Below, in pieces: positions 25,001 to 37,159 of a DNA stretch of 64,000 bases (positions are counted from its first letter, which is position 1; every line of letters starts with the position of its first letter). The DNA lies in the NCBI RefSeq assembly GCF_964355755.1, contig NC_092673.1, positions 14,389,001 to 14,453,000 on the forward strand. Direction: 5' to 3'. Below the pieces are notes generated by a model. That model was not told the origin of the DNA, ran no database searches, and worked only from the letters and a program-made list of their open reading frames with translations. The translations under genes and the position numbers were made by a program. The DNA comes from Antedon mediterranea (taxonomy: Eukaryota; Echinodermata; Crinoidea; Comatulida; Antedonidae).

Positions 25001-26650
25001 AGTCATCAACCCTAATGAATTACCACTCATGTAAATGCAATCTTCCTCTCCGTCGACTAAAGATAGGTCCACTGATAAAAAATTATTTTTATATAGTTGT
25101 GTTATGTGTTTACCAGCAATTTATTATTATTTTCGCCATTTACAAAATGGAACATTTTTGTCTAAACCAGCCAGATTACCGCTGGTGTTGTATCACTTCA
25201 CATCAACTGGTTAACTAGAATACCATGGTTAGCAACGTAATGGCAAATACTATGTAAAACAAATGTATGATTGGAAAGAGATTATTTTTGGTAAGACATT
25301 TTGACAGATTATGTTCGATTTAAGGACACAAAAACAATATTTACTTGACAAATTAGATTTGAAATAGTTTAAGTTTAGTCTGACGTGAACGACTTTGTCA
25401 ATTAGTTTTACATTCATTTGAATGATGGATGAAACTAAGCAAGCACACTTGATTGGTCCTAACATTGATTAAGGGCTTCTCTCGCCTAGTGCCCACCTTG
25501 ACCAGAGGAAAGGAATGGGCCAATAGACACTAGATGCAGGGGATGCCATAAGAATCAGCAGTGCTGATTTCAAATTCCTAATGGTATTAGGATCATCAAT
25601 TATTCATTATATCTAAAGGATTATAATAATATTTCTATGATTACTTTTTATAAACTTAGAGAGAGCTTGGACAAATAGATCAGAAATTGTACCTAAATTA
25701 TATATTTACTGGCAATTAAATGTAATGTTTTTTAATGGTAAAACCTAATAGCTCTTAGCAATGGTACTAATTCGATTAGATAGCACAGTTCGACAAAACG
25801 ACACTATGTTACAGTCAATTCTCACGTCACGCCTCATGCATATTCAATGTAGGCCTAGATGATTATAAATAATTTATTTTCTCTCCAAACAATAATAATT
25901 ATTATTACTGTATATGATATTTCATTATTATGCTGGTATGCTAGTCAATTTAAGTGGATTTTATGGAGAAAATCATAACGTTTTATAGCTTCAAATGAAA
26001 TTGTGTAAAATATATTATACCCCAAATGTTTGACTTCCTTGTATGTATATATATATATAGATAATGTTAAAAACACATTTTACCAAAGTGGCAGCCAGGA
26101 CTAAAGACTTTCCTCTATGCTATGTTTTTTTTTCTTATTTATTTCTTTCTCGATTCACAAGAAAAATAAACATTACAAAATAAAATGTCAATAAACGTCA
26201 AGTCATATCGTTGAAATGATATGTATCAGACGGCAATTTTGCATACGCCTATATGACATATGATAAGTCGTGATTTTATTGATAGCAGTTTTTTGGTTAG
26301 TGTATATTGGAATGAACTTTGAGTAATAGTGTAAAAGTATAGGCCTAAGCAGGCATAGAGTGAAGCCAGTTGACCAAGATGTTACATCTTTCCGACTAGT
26401 TCTCGCACTAAACGTGGCTTAGGGGTTTATGGATCAATAACAACTTACCTCCGGGTAAAGTTCTCATTTTTGGAACGTTAAATTCTCTCCGCAGGAATGC
26501 GATGGGGTCCTCCAAGTCCATCTTGAGTGGGAACACTTTATCAGTCACCTTGCACCCAAATTTATCCGCTTTTTTTTTTAGAAGAAGTGGTGGCATGTCT
26601 GTGATAGATGTATGCAGTCCAATGGTAGGATGTTCCTCAATTGTTGACAT
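19070..26650 (-). CDS. KYNU: Kynureninase (L-kynurenine hydrolase), 13 coding exons
   Basis: PLP-dependent cytosolic enzyme of tryptophan catabolism, cleaving kynurenine/3-hydroxykynurenine to (3-hydroxy)anthranilate and alanine. Coding exons, in order of translation: 26449-26650, 24951-25071, 24570-24631, 23942-24003, 23281-23352, 22904-22978, 22314-22460, 21869-21967, 21451-21524, 20900-20952, 20178-20263, 19562-19792, 19070-19192. They sum to 1407 nt, giving 468 residues, close to the usual ~465. All junctions use GT-AG and keep frame. Visible family blocks: YMSGNSLGL (exon 2), [12 protein letters not shown] (exon 4), FDLAHAVGN with the PLP-contacting Asp and His (exon 8), and WCNYK ending exon 8, whose Lys280 is the expected Schiff-base lysine. 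RFAPFPLY in the last exon carries the substrate-carboxylate Arg. The start Met gives a normal N-terminus. Introns contain a LINE tail (24085-24300) and microsatellites. No neighbouring pathway gene is seen. Confidence 0.95.
24085..24300 (+). repeat. LINE 3' end in a KYNU intron (antisense)
   Basis: The plus-strand frame encodes the C-terminus of a LINE ORF2 ([18 protein letters not shown], then [14 protein letters not shown]) and ends in a stop at about 24261, followed by an A-rich tail. It lies between exons at 24003 and 24570 of KYNU, opposite to the gene. Its C-terminal motif resembles the tails at 230-420 and 34478-34670 but is a different copy or family. Confidence 0.75.
24399..24428. 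repeat. Three copies of a 10-bp unit (AGGTGATTAC)
   Basis: These are perfect head-to-tail copies inside a KYNU intron. A TCA trinucleotide run (24500-24520) follows about 70 bp later. Confidence 0.9.
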
Positions 26651-26713
26651 TATTTACACTTTTTGACGATCTGTTAAGAATCTGACAGAGATTAAAAGTA
26701 AATTTACATTAAA

Positions 26714-26741
26714 CTAGATGGTACGCTCGCGTACCATCTAG
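26714..26741. promoter_or_regulatory. Perfect 13-bp-arm hairpin upstream of KYNU
   Basis: CTAGATGGTACGC is followed after two bases by its exact reverse complement. It lies 64-91 bp before the KYNU start codon, in what is probably the 5' UTR or promoter. It could be a protein-binding palindrome or the footprint of a small inverted-repeat insertion. Function is not known. Confidence 0.5.
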
Positions 26742-29546
26742 GTCGTGCCCACAGATGGTTCTCGAATACATAATAATTTCAGCGTTAAAAAACTGGCGAT
26801 TTCAAATGTACGTACCGCAGGACAATAATACATGTCGTTTACAGGAACGAATAAATAGACACTGTGATTTATGTACTGAACTAAAATTAGCACCCTGGGA
26901 ATTACTTCCGAAAGAGAAACTTGTCACAAAATGAGACCAATTGTTTAAGTCAAATTTAAACAAACTTAATTTGTGTTTTGTATGTAACATTAGGGTTGAG
27001 GGATGGGAAAGAGGATGGGTGCAAAGAGGAACAATTTTTAAATATATTCTTTATCCATGTAGTAACGAAATATTAATTGTTTTCATGTTTTACAAATAAT
27101 ATACCACTAAACACAGTAAAACATTGCGATGTAATACTTTGTTGAAACTATCACCGTCCTAGTCGATTGAAATAGTATAGTACATGTAACGATACATCAC
27201 TACGACGTGTATAATATGTTTATATAATGTAAAACAATTTGTGAAAACCAGCCCTATTCGTGGCAAATCATAAATTCGATTTAATCGTCAATAAATATTA
27301 AATTATCTAACTCAACTTAATTAGTAGGCCTAATGGTTTTCAATTGTTTCTTAGAGCCAATTCATACTTAAGTTGGTTCCTAACCCTACCCACCAAAGTT
27401 GTTCTGCGTTTAGGGCATGTGATGCACCGTAGGCCTATCCTCTACTGGCTTTACAACGCTACTCATGCCAGTGAGGGAAGGGTGATGATGTCACGTGGGT
27501 GGTTTAACTGCAATAATAAAGATTTGTACAAAATATACGGCGACTGAAAACGCTAGCTCTAAAAAAAATCTATATCCAACCTCTGCAGCACAGATTGAAA
27601 AAAAAATGGATCGAATTTCTGTTATGAGTATACAGTACTTGCCTTTACGACGCCTGAGGGAATAGACACTTGTGGAACAGAGATTGGAATGTTCCATTCA
27701 TTTCAAATCAATACATTTGCATAAACGTATATTAAATCTATCAAAATAGTATTTTTAAAGAAAATCGGCCTGTCTTCAACATTATGATACTGTACTCGAG
27801 CTGTTCAACCGGTTTTCAGCTATTAAAAACAATTATCGTAGGAGGAGATAGGAAAATGCGAAGCCTCCTCGAATTTTTGTGGCGGGTATTTTTCAAGATG
27901 GACATCCATTAGACAGTGTATACCACGATCGGAAAACACCCCTATTTGGGGCAAATCGTTGAACCTAAATTCGTTTTAATCGTCAATAACTACTGTAATT
28001 ATCGAACTCAATTTAATTAGTAAACAGGGTTACATCAGGCGGTTAAAATCAGTACCGAAAGTACGAACCAACTTTATATACCATCGAGTAAACATTCTAG
28101 AAATAACGCGCGATTTACCGAATTTTGCCCTTACGTAAATTTATATATAGATTACGAAAACAAAATACTGAAGATTATTTTTTAGAAAGAGTAGGTAAAG
28201 TGAAAGCAGAATAACAGATCTGGACTGGTAGAAAACAAAGATGTTTAATATCTTACCGGACCTAGTAGAATTTAGTAACAATAGAAACCGTATTTTACGG
28301 GGCTTCCTCGAGACCCAACGAATTGTCACCTTAATAGAGGTGGTACTATAATGGTATCACACAGCCGTAACTACGGCTCTTTCGGGCATGTAAATTATTT
28401 GAAACATCGGTGAACAAAGGAAAATAGCCACAACTGTACAACTCTCAATTATATATATTAGAAAATTCAATAATAACGTTTGGCAAAATCAATCTTTTTT
28501 TCTGAATCCCGACAAAAACAAATTTCCCCCCAAAAACTCAACCCAATTCCCAAGCAATACGGTAATCAACCCATAACAGTATCCCTATTTCAAGCACAAT
28601 TTTTATAAATCCCCAATCTTCCTAAACCCTTTCGAGATTATCAAACAACGCAAAGAAAATCCCATACAAGTACATTTATAGGATCGAATACACCAGAATG
28701 AATAAATAAACGAGTAATCAAACCTCACAAAATGTCCTCTTCATATAAATAGCCTAAACTAGGAAAGATACAAGTTAAAATGGTTGTCAATAATTTTCTG
28801 CAAACGTTGAAGAACTCCCATGACTTTGCTCCCGTTCTGCTGGTATTACCAATAATTATTATTCACAACCTGCAACTAATTTACTGCAATTAATGTTGCT
28901 GACTAAATATAAGCTAAACACGTTTCTTGATAACGTTCTGCAATACAACAGACTGCTCTTGGTCAAAAATCACCCTCACCATGGTATAAGAACGTACCCT
29001 AATAAAATTTCATCCGTAGGTTCTATGTGTATAGGTAATAACATTTCTTGATGTTGCGTCTTGCAAAACTTGGGATTTTACGAGAAAATTTGACTTTTAT
29101 ACCCAATTTATAACTACCTCATGTCGTATTATTGTGTACAGCGAATGCGATGAAGCGTGACTGAAATTACGAGACGCCGTTTGCGCCCGTTGAAAAATGC
29201 ATTAACAAAGCTAAAAACCTACAAAATTAATAGTTTATACAATAATTTAAATATAGTTTACAATAAATTGTATAATAAAATACATAACATATAAAGAAAA
29301 CTCAAGTATAATCTCAAATATTTACAGATATGTGTTTAAAAATGTACAAATCAAAATGGCCTTCCATAAAATAAAGTGCGCCCTCACTCGTCATACTTTT
29401 ATCGGACTTGTATGGATTACAAGGCATTAATATACGAAACCCGATGCACCAATAAGGTCTCAATACTTCAAGTACAATTCAACTACTATGCTATTTTCAT
29501 CAGTTATTTCTTTCTTCAATTTTCATATACAGTTGCAATTAATCTC
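26742..29546. other. Non-coding stretch upstream of KYNU, with repeat remnants
   Basis: No gene is supported. A segment at 27245-27325 repeats directly at 27945-28022 (shared GGCAAATC, TTTAATCGTCAATAA and AACTCAATTTAATTAGTA-type blocks). The rest is AT-rich DNA with scattered TAGGCCTA palindromes. Confidence 0.5.
27640..28022 (+). repeat. Left copy of a ~380-bp inverted repeat pair
   Basis: It contains GATTGGAATGTTCCATTCAT, an AGCTGTTCAACCGGTTTTCAG block, AGGAGGAGATAGGAAAATG and GATCGGAAAACACCCCTATT. All recur in the same order and in inverted orientation between 33520 and 32386, where a later insertion splits them. One frame could encode a short peptide (DRKTPLFG), but stops are present in both copies. 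Confidence 0.8.
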
Positions 29547-29551
29547 CAATA

Positions 29552-31182
29552 CTGGGGCGGATCCAGAAAATTTTGAGAGGGGGGGTCCGCCGATAAAAAG
29601 GGCACATCAGATATTGAGTATTTGAGCCACAGCCCCCCCATGGTGGGGGTTGTGGCGAAGCGAATTTTGTTACAGGACACACTTAGATGGCCGGAAATGG
29701 CACTCTCGCACGCAAAATCCATGATAAATGGCACCTTTCTAGTTCGCCGGAAATGACACTTTATTAGCAGGGATAACGATGCAAAATTAAAAGTTGTTAT
29801 TTTTCAACCAATTTAAACATTATCTGTTGGTATTTTGTTTCAATATTCCAATAAAGAAAGAATTACGAAAATCTGACTTGTAGTTTTCGAAATATAGGGT
29901 CTAAAACATTGCCGAAAATGATCGTTTTTAGCCACGAACGTTGTAAACAAATTGCGCCATTTTTCGCTAAAATAATTACATATAATTACGTTTTATAGTA
30001 ATTTCTTTTATATATCAACATTGGAAATATCAATAAAATATGTTATTAAATGTTTATAAAATATATAGAGTTGTTTATTTAACGGAATTCGTACAAATTC
30101 ATTGCTCTAAATTTGTGTAGAGTACCGTTCAGTACAGAGAGATCACGTGACTTCTTGGTACACGCGCACGAGAGAAAACATTCCGCTGTGGGTGTGATCG
30201 TGTCCACCCACCAATCCAAAATAGCCAGAATCCAAAATCTTTCAACCGTGAGCTCTGCCGATCGCGGGAAAGCTCAGCTTTGATTGGCTTACGATGAAAT
30301 CATATCACAAAATGGTGGTTTTGTAGTTGAGCCTCACGTAATTTTCACAAATATTGTTTCAAAAATGAAATAAATGAACCTTCTTTATGGTATGTGTGAT
30401 TTTTCTTTAAAAGATTTGAATAATAAAGGCTTCATGTCGAGAAAAAAACATTTTTGTTGGCACTTATAATAAATATTTCTCAGAGAAAAAAGCACATGGC
30501 TTGTAGAACTATATTATCTTGGCGTAGGAAGACAAACAAATCCCAGGTCATGAGAGGCTCAACTATAAAAACAAGGTTGAATAGTATAGAAGTGTAAGGA
30601 CCGTTCGATGATTTTTGAGTAAACAATCTACCGTGTATCATGGTCGTACGCGGTAGATAGTACGATATTTTAACTACATTTTTTACATGTTTGGTTGGAT
30701 GTAATGGAAATAAAAAATAGTTGATCTGATGGAATGATATGTAAATAAACAAATACTCAAAAGAATTATGTTTACAGTTCAATTATTTTCAGAATAATAA
30801 TACATAAAAATGTGTTTACCAATGGACAAATAATCGCGTCAATGACAGAGCGCGCATGGTAACGTACGCGGAGTTGAATCGTAAAAAGTTTACATGCGCC
30901 CTCTGTAGTATGCGAAACGATCTATTTTTAGAAGTTTAAGTAGAGATCATCACGCATCACCACCTCTCACAATGCTCTTTGATCGGCCGCCGTAACTTAA
31001 CATCGCGCTCATTGTGATAAATTTCTGTTTTTATTTTTGGGGTTAGTGTAGCTTACTCTGTGCATACTAATATACACACAAATATGTCACACGAATTAAA
31101 TATTGAACCTCTAAAAAAAGGGCACCCTTAAAATTTAGGGGGGGTCCGGACCCCGTGGACCCCCCCTCTGGATCCGCCCCAG
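29552..31182. mobile_element. Non-autonomous DNA element, 5-bp target duplication (hAT-like termini)
   Basis: The ends are exact inverted repeats, CTGGGGCGGATCCAG at 29552 and its complement at 31168-31182. They are flanked by CAATA at 29547-29551 and 31183-31187. The subterminal regions are strongly G-rich on the left (GAGGGGGGGTCCGCCG) and correspondingly structured on the right. There is a GCCACAGCCCCCCCA/TGGGGGTTGTGGC hairpin at about 29625-29655. No transposase frame exists. The terminal CNGGGGCGG and 5-bp duplication fit a hAT subgroup; this is inference. A diverged inverted relative fills 59395-60484. Confidence 0.85.
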
Positions 31183-31187
31183 CAATA

Positions 31188-32385
31188 ACTGAATAAAGGT
31201 TCTCAATATTTTCAAATACAGCCTATTAGTATTATTATTTCAACTCACTATTTACTTTTACTCCGTGTATATCACTTTAGTTCATTTGGGCTTCTGCTCT
31301 ACATCACCACAACACAAATTACTTTCTTCTCCTGTACTGTTTAGTTTTCCATATAAATGTTCTCCTATCCTTTCCTTGCTCAACATAGCACTTCTCCTTC
31401 TCTGTCTCATATCTTTATCTATACTGTACTACCCTAATCCCTCATTCCACCACATACAACAATCTCATTCCTATCCATCAATCACCAATTCAAACACCGA
31501 CTTAACGCTATACTTCTTATTCTTCTAGTTTTCACGCGGGAAAACCCAAACTTACCTGGATTCAAAAAATTTAGAAGAATTTAAAATTTAACCAACTTTC
31601 TACCAATGAAAGTGTCAAGCCAGAAAGTATCATAATTATTATAATCTATTTTTTAAATAATAACGATGAATGATATATATATTTCCGATGTATACAAGAA
31701 AATAGCGGAATTGAAAAAGACCATTTGGCAGTCCCAAAACTACATGGATAGGAAAAATAAAATAAAGACAAATAAAGTAAATACATTAATCGAAAGGTTA
31801 AATGAAAGGCCATTGGGCCACCGAAAGAGAATAATGGCAACGATTAGCGAACGTAAGACGAAAAGCGTACTATAGATGATGATAAAATCATTATAATTAT
31901 TTTGAATTTTTTGTTTGATTTTGTGATGAAAAACAAATTATATAATAAACATCTGGTAGTAAAAAGAAACCCCGTACCCTTAATAGTAATATTGAATTAA
32001 ATCGCATTACGTTAATGTGTACTGTATGACCGTATGGAGTAAATTTAGTGAAGGTAGTCTCAACTCATTTAGAGGAACGGGTTACGTAAACTATATTGAA
32101 GCTAATAAGGTGCAAACTTGATGTTTGTTACAAATACAATTCTCTCATTTTATGATTTTATTTTGTAAACATTTTGTATGGGTCGAACCTCTTGTTCCTC
32201 CGTTTTAAAAGAGAGTAACCAATAAATATTATTATTATTATGAATAGTGAAGGAACTCCATTCTTTATTATAATTAATTAATTGAGTTTAAAAACATATG
32301 CAATGTACTTACACAGCGTTGGTGCGAATTAGTCGAATATTTTCGTATTTTCTGTATGTATTGTTATATCTTGTTTACTAATTAA
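31188..32385. other. Non-coding stretch
   Basis: The only sizeable open frame (31666-31875, 69 codons, Lys/Arg-rich) matches nothing I recognise. An AATAAATATTATTATTATTAT tract near 32220-32240 resembles a retrotransposon tail, but no body is visible. Confidence 0.4.
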
Positions 32386-33520
32386 ATTAAATTGAGTTTG
32401 ATAATTAGTTAATGACATTTAAAACGAATTTAGGTTCAACGATTTGCCCAAATAGGGGTGTTTTCCGATCGTGGAATACATTGTTTATGGATGTCCATCT
32501 TGGAAAATGCCCGCACACAACAATACGAGGATGCTTCTCATTTTCCTATCTCCTCCTATGAGAATTTTTTTTAATAGCTGAAAACTGGTTGAACAGCTCG
32601 AGTACAGCATCATAATCAGGGGCGGTCGCAGGACTATTTTAAGAAGGTTGCCCAGAGACTTCAGGGTTGTAGACACTGAGTATTTGAGCAAGCAAATTGT
32701 TAAATGACACCCCTAGATGGCCACAAAGGGTACTCGCGTACGTTAAATTCATGATAAATCTCACCCACCTCTAGTTCGCCGGAAATATCACTATAGTGCG
32801 CTAGCAAACAGAGGATTGTAGGCTATATTATTCCGCCGGTAATAAAACATAGGCTACGTGACTAATTTTTTTCAGTAAATTACCCAATGGTTTATTCAAA
32901 GTACACTGTAACTAATCCCTTACAATTCAATCAAAATGTTATTATTATACTACTATAATATTGTTGGAAAATGGATTGCGTAGTGATATGAAAATATATT
33001 GATAGTAAAATGGGACAAAGTTACGTTCTTGTCTGGTTATTAGGTATTCATGCTGTGATGAAGCGGAGGATTATTTTTGTAGCGTTCCATTTAAAATAAA
33101 TTTTGTTACAAAGAAATATTTTGGTTGTGAAGGTCGTTAAATTCATTGGCGCCAGCATCACTTCTTTTACCAATTTTAACAAAAAGCTAACATCAAAACA
33201 TTTAACAATGATAAAATGCCCTGCAACTCTGTAACTACTTATGACTAAGCCTATAAAGTTCTGGGTCCGGATGGATTGTATACGATGAAATGAGACTCAA
33301 TTTTAATTTAGTGGCAGAAACAGCATTTAGTATGAAATTAAGGGTATTTCCCGGGCCACTTGGCCAACATCCCTGGGTCCGCCCCTGATAATGTTGAAGA
33401 AAGGTCGATTTTTTTATTAAAAAAATACTATTTTGATAGATACGTTTATACAAATGTATTGTTTTGCGATGAATGGAACATTCCAATCTGTATTTTGAAG
33501 CTTCAAATTCCTCGGTTATA
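32386..33520 (-). repeat. Right copy of the inverted repeat pair, split by an insertion
   Basis: The reverse complement of 32386-32612 followed by 33393-33520 matches 27640-28022 block by block. The interruption is exactly the TIR element at 32618-33387. Comparison with the unbroken copy gives the empty target site. Confidence 0.8.
32618..33387. mobile_element. 770-bp non-autonomous DNA element with ATAAT target duplication
   Basis: It begins CAGGGGCGGTCGCAGG and ends CCTGGGTCCGCCCCTG, i.e. inverted repeats of about 16 bp with few mismatches, flanked by ATAAT at 32613-32617 and 33388-33392. The related uninterrupted repeat at 27.78 kb has a single such site, confirming the insertion and the 5-bp duplication. 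The termini resemble those of the element at 29552-31182 (CNGGGGCGG), so both probably used the same transposase type. Confidence 0.9.
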
Positions 33521-34477
33521 GGGCGCATTATTTCGACAAATGCTTAGATTAGAACAGGGAGATGTAAAATATCTCCCTGATTAGAAATAGTGTCGGGTGT
33601 TGTACAGTATGCAGAACAGTAAACTTTAATCAAATAATTATCGTGGAGTATAATAATAGGCATCATGCAGTTAAACTAAGTCTCATTTGAGGCTTAGCGA
33701 GTGTAGTTTAAAGAGTGTGAGTTCTAACCATATATGGCACTATGTCAGGATTGAACCCGACCTTGGGGTTGGAAGGCAAACACCAACCTCCATGATACAG
33801 CTCCACTCTATGACTGTCAATGGTGAAAACATAACGGCACACAACATAACATAAACATGCTTCGTAGTTTCTTTTCTCAAACTATACAATTTGGTTTTTA
33901 AATACTCCTGTAAACAGATTGATTACATCATTTTACAGACAAACGAAACTGTTTAGTATGCGCTTTCATATATAAATAGGCCTAAGTGAATAAAAATATA
34001 CATATTTGTGTTTTCATTGACGAGGTTGTAATAGTAATTTCGGTAACTATTACAGTAGTCCTATATATTTTTTATACGACACAAGACACGTGTATCTGGG
34101 TACGTATATTTATTAGAAAAAATAAGTCTAGATAGATCGCTTAGGCGTCATCCCACGGCCCAACAAATCAGTACTCATGACAGAAATTCGATCCAGTTTT
34201 GTTCACACAAGTTTCCATGAATTTTAACAGCGCAACCGATGATTATCCCTAAATATTCAGCAAACTGTCTGATAATCCCTAGCTTAATAAGAGGTAGACT
34301 ACAGTTTAATTTGTTACTAAATAAGAGCTAGCGTTTCCGATCGCCGAATTTCTTACTGTATTTATTTAGTGTGGTTCTTATACTGTATAAATACAATCAA
34401 CTTTATTACTGCGGTTCCATCACCACCACCCCGTGCCGCCCAATCCCCAATTTCCATTTCTCCTCAATTTCTTGAGA
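33521..34477. other. Non-coding stretch with a small hairpin and a tRNA-like segment
   Basis: A 9-bp-arm hairpin (CAGGGAGAT..ATCTCCCTG) lies at 33555-33579. On the minus strand, 33735-33815 contains a B-box-like GGGTTCAATCC inside a possible 5-bp T-stem and an A-box-like GAGCTGTATCATGGAGG. No full cloverleaf forms (the anticodon loop is too large), so this may be a tRNA-derived SINE fragment. Confidence 0.35.
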
Positions 34478-34670
34478 AAAAAAGAACAAATATAGGACAG
34501 AGAAGTATTGCCTATAGAGGGGCAAATATTTGGAACCGTTTGCCTGAAAACAAAGTTTAAAAAAAGAGAAATTTTTAAAAAGAAATACAAAAACTAATAC
34601 TCACTCATGTAGAGTTCACTTTTGTTACTTTTTATTTCTATTTGATTTTTACTTTTATTGCTAATTTTTG
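34478..34670 (+). repeat. 3' end of a non-LTR retrotransposon, copy 2
   Basis: It is nearly identical to 230-420: the C-terminal ORF2 tail (ANIWNRLPEN), a stop, and a 3' UTR that ends in TTGCTAATTTTTGCTAATTA. The body is missing. The two copies differ mainly by a GATAA/GCTAA change in the tail repeat. Confidence 0.8.
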
Positions 34671-34680
34671 CTAATTAGAT

Positions 34681-35234
34681 ACGGTATTATTTAAAGGGTA
34701 ATGTGTTTATAAGAGCTTCGGCTCGTTGCATAACCCATTTTGTATCAAAATACCATGTTTTCCGTTCATTATGATTTAGATTAAACTTATAGAAATATTC
34801 TCGTAAAAGAAATACTGTATATTATATATATATACACTATATTCTGGTCATACAAAAATGGTACGTCTAGAGTAGTAGTACCGCAAATATCTAGTTAATA
34901 AGTTATAAACAGTGTAATTGGATTGACTGTAATATAGTAGTAAACGTTTTATAATCGAAAGCGCCAGCTTGTACTTCTAGTCAACCAGTCAATCTAATGA
35001 TATAGACAAGTTCTATTTCCTCTGAAATATGGTGTAAGAAGCATTTTTGGGTAGAAGCTGGGATCCACTTGATTTAGGATATTTTGACCTCGCTGATTAC
35101 GAATATGGCGGATCCCAAGCGAAATTCGGTCATATGGAAACAATGAATAGTCTAACACATCCAACTCACTGAATGTCCAGTAGGCCTACATTCTAGATGG
35201 TAGTGCTCTACTGCACAGCATTCCATGGAATAGT
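34681..35234. other. Non-coding stretch
   Basis: AT-rich DNA with a TA run near 34815-34830. Nothing further is recognised. Confidence 0.4.
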
Positions 35235-36130
35235 GTAGAGACTTATGATGCGATCTGTAAAAAATATTGCTCTGCCATCATAGTCTTTGATAATTATGAA
35301 AGCGGCTCATCCACCAAAGACGGCGCACATTGTAAGGCGGGTCAGGTGGTAGTGTCCCTGTACATTTTACCAGTGATATGTTCCACAAAATAGGATCACT
35401 TTCTGTAACAAACAACAATTTATAAATCTTCGTAATTAGTATTTGAACAAAATGGCAATGAGTGAATGCAGCTGCTGATAGTAGTATAGTACAAAAAACC
35501 ATTGAATCAGCAAACAGGAAAACATCTGTCATTATCCGATGACACGGATCTATCTAGTGCTCCTCTGCAGTCAAGCATTTAAAACATCTTGTGATATTCT
35601 TTAGACTGGAACTGAGATACTGGATTATCAAACTGGTTCAAATAGTACTTTTGAGAGACATCTGTGATAACCTTCTGTTTGCTCATGCGATACTGGTGAC
35701 AAAACATCCAGAGCTCTAAAAAAAAGCTTGTCATTGCACTTATTTCTGACGTTATGCTGTATTCTTCAGATGCAAACAAGCTACAACGGATGACATTGTG
35801 GTTGCTAGAGAAAACGATTTAGTGTGTCTGTACAATGGACGACCTGGACAACGTGGAATGCCTTTGACTCCATCCCATCTACAAGTACAACCTCGCATAT
35901 ATAACTTCATAATCGTACCACAACCAAGGTACATAACATCATGTTCAAGTTCAAGTTATCTTTTAGCAATGGAGTGGGGTTGATATGTGTTCCGAGGATT
36001 GGGGATGGAAGATCAGATGATGGAAACATGGTTCCTCTACACACAGACTTAAAGCCAGCACCTGAGTATCTCCTTGAAGCCTTCAGGGGTAACTATAACT
36101 ACATGTGGTGAATGCAACGGCATTGCACTG
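35235..36130 (+). pseudogene. PIN-like/Cys-rich family pseudogene, copy 2
   Basis: Across many frameshifts the plus strand keeps an ordered set of blocks: FDNYESGSSTKDGAHC (35288 on), an Asn-rich segment, DSSIVQKTIESANRKTSVII leading to DDTDLSS (about 35460-35560, the position of the acidic nuclease-like motif), NLLFAHAI (about 35660), LVCLYNGRPG (35820-35850), and DDGNMVPLHTDLKPAPEYLL (36015-36085). The order (acidic DTD motif, FAHA motif, LPP/AP block, Cys-rich tail) parallels the gene at 53090-55206 and the fragment at 2064-2722. It belongs to a different branch and is dead. Confidence 0.65.
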
Positions 36131-36299
36131 TACTGATACCCGAACAAGAAAGTGATACTGATGACATAGTCCTTTTCTATTTTAAACAATATCATCCCAC
36201 ACGGGGCAATTCAAATAAAAAGGTCTGGATTAAAATGATCTTACAAAATATACAAAAATATCACAATACACAGTACAATATAACAAGAGTCAAAGTTCA

Positions 36300-37090
36300 A
36301 GAATTTCAGAGTCGGGTGGCAACTGGCAAAAAAGAATTTCCTTTACGATGTGTTCTACATGCCGGCCATCGAAAGCGACGCCCATGAGGCATGAGCTCGA
36401 AATCACTGAACAAGGCATGGTTAACACTTTTTAGAATAGCTCTACTTTTTTTTTTTTGAGTTTGCATACAGTCACAGAAGGAAGATAAGCTACGAAGTTG
36501 ACAACCTATTAATTTAGAACTTAAATTAACAATTCTTTGTAGTGAGTTTCTCTCTTTGACCCTAAGACTAAAAAACCAACATATAAAGTAAAACAGTTAA
36601 AACGTTCTCAATAAAGGAATTATAAAAAAAACCTGAGAATTACTTTATCGACATTAAAATGGTTCAGCTTCCTTATAATTTAACAGATAAAGTCTCGATT
36701 GGTGCCCTTTCTTTACTATTGCCTCTGTATTTAATTCCCAGCTGAGATTGTCCTAGGTATTTAAAGGAATGGACAATTTTGCTGGTTCGTCATTTATGAG
36801 GGATACCAGAGGGCTGCGTCCTTTCTCCTTCCTAAAATGTACAATCATCTCCTTGGTTTTGGTCACATTGAGTTCCATCTAATGCGGAACCATGACGGTC
36901 CTGTAAATTTTTAAGGAGTGACAGCATGACAGTGTCGTCAGCAAATTTGAAAAGATGACTATTGAATTGTCCTGTTTGCTGCGACAGTCATCCGTGTATG
37001 TAATATACAGGAGAGGAGAGAGGACAACCCTGGGGAAATCCAATACTTGTTATTACGTACATTCGTTGATACTAAAATCATAAAAAATCT
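36300..37090 (-). pseudogene. Non-LTR retrotransposon RT C-terminus, degenerate
   Basis: The minus-strand frames include LSPLLYITYTDDCRS, ELNVTKTKEMIVHFRK, AAIVKKGHQ-type and LQRIVN-type blocks, SLSSFCD, and a terminal HGRRFRWPACRTHR segment ending near 36310. These are the RT palm end, the thumb and the conserved basic tail of a Rex1/L2-like element. Frameshifts, stops and a missing DD motif make it inactive. Confidence 0.75.
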
Positions 37091-37159
37091 ATCTATAGTA
37101 AATCATGAGTAGATTCCAAATTATCAAGACTCATTAATTAATCAGCAATAGTACATACC

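Noticed and set aside
31666-31875. 69-codon Lys/Arg-rich frame
   Set aside because: Starts and ends within AT-rich DNA with no family resemblance or splice context.
33735-33815. Possible tRNA gene on the minus strand
   Set aside because: B-box and a T-stem are visible, but the anticodon stem-loop has a 10-base loop and no matching acceptor stem; at best a tRNA-derived repeat fragment.
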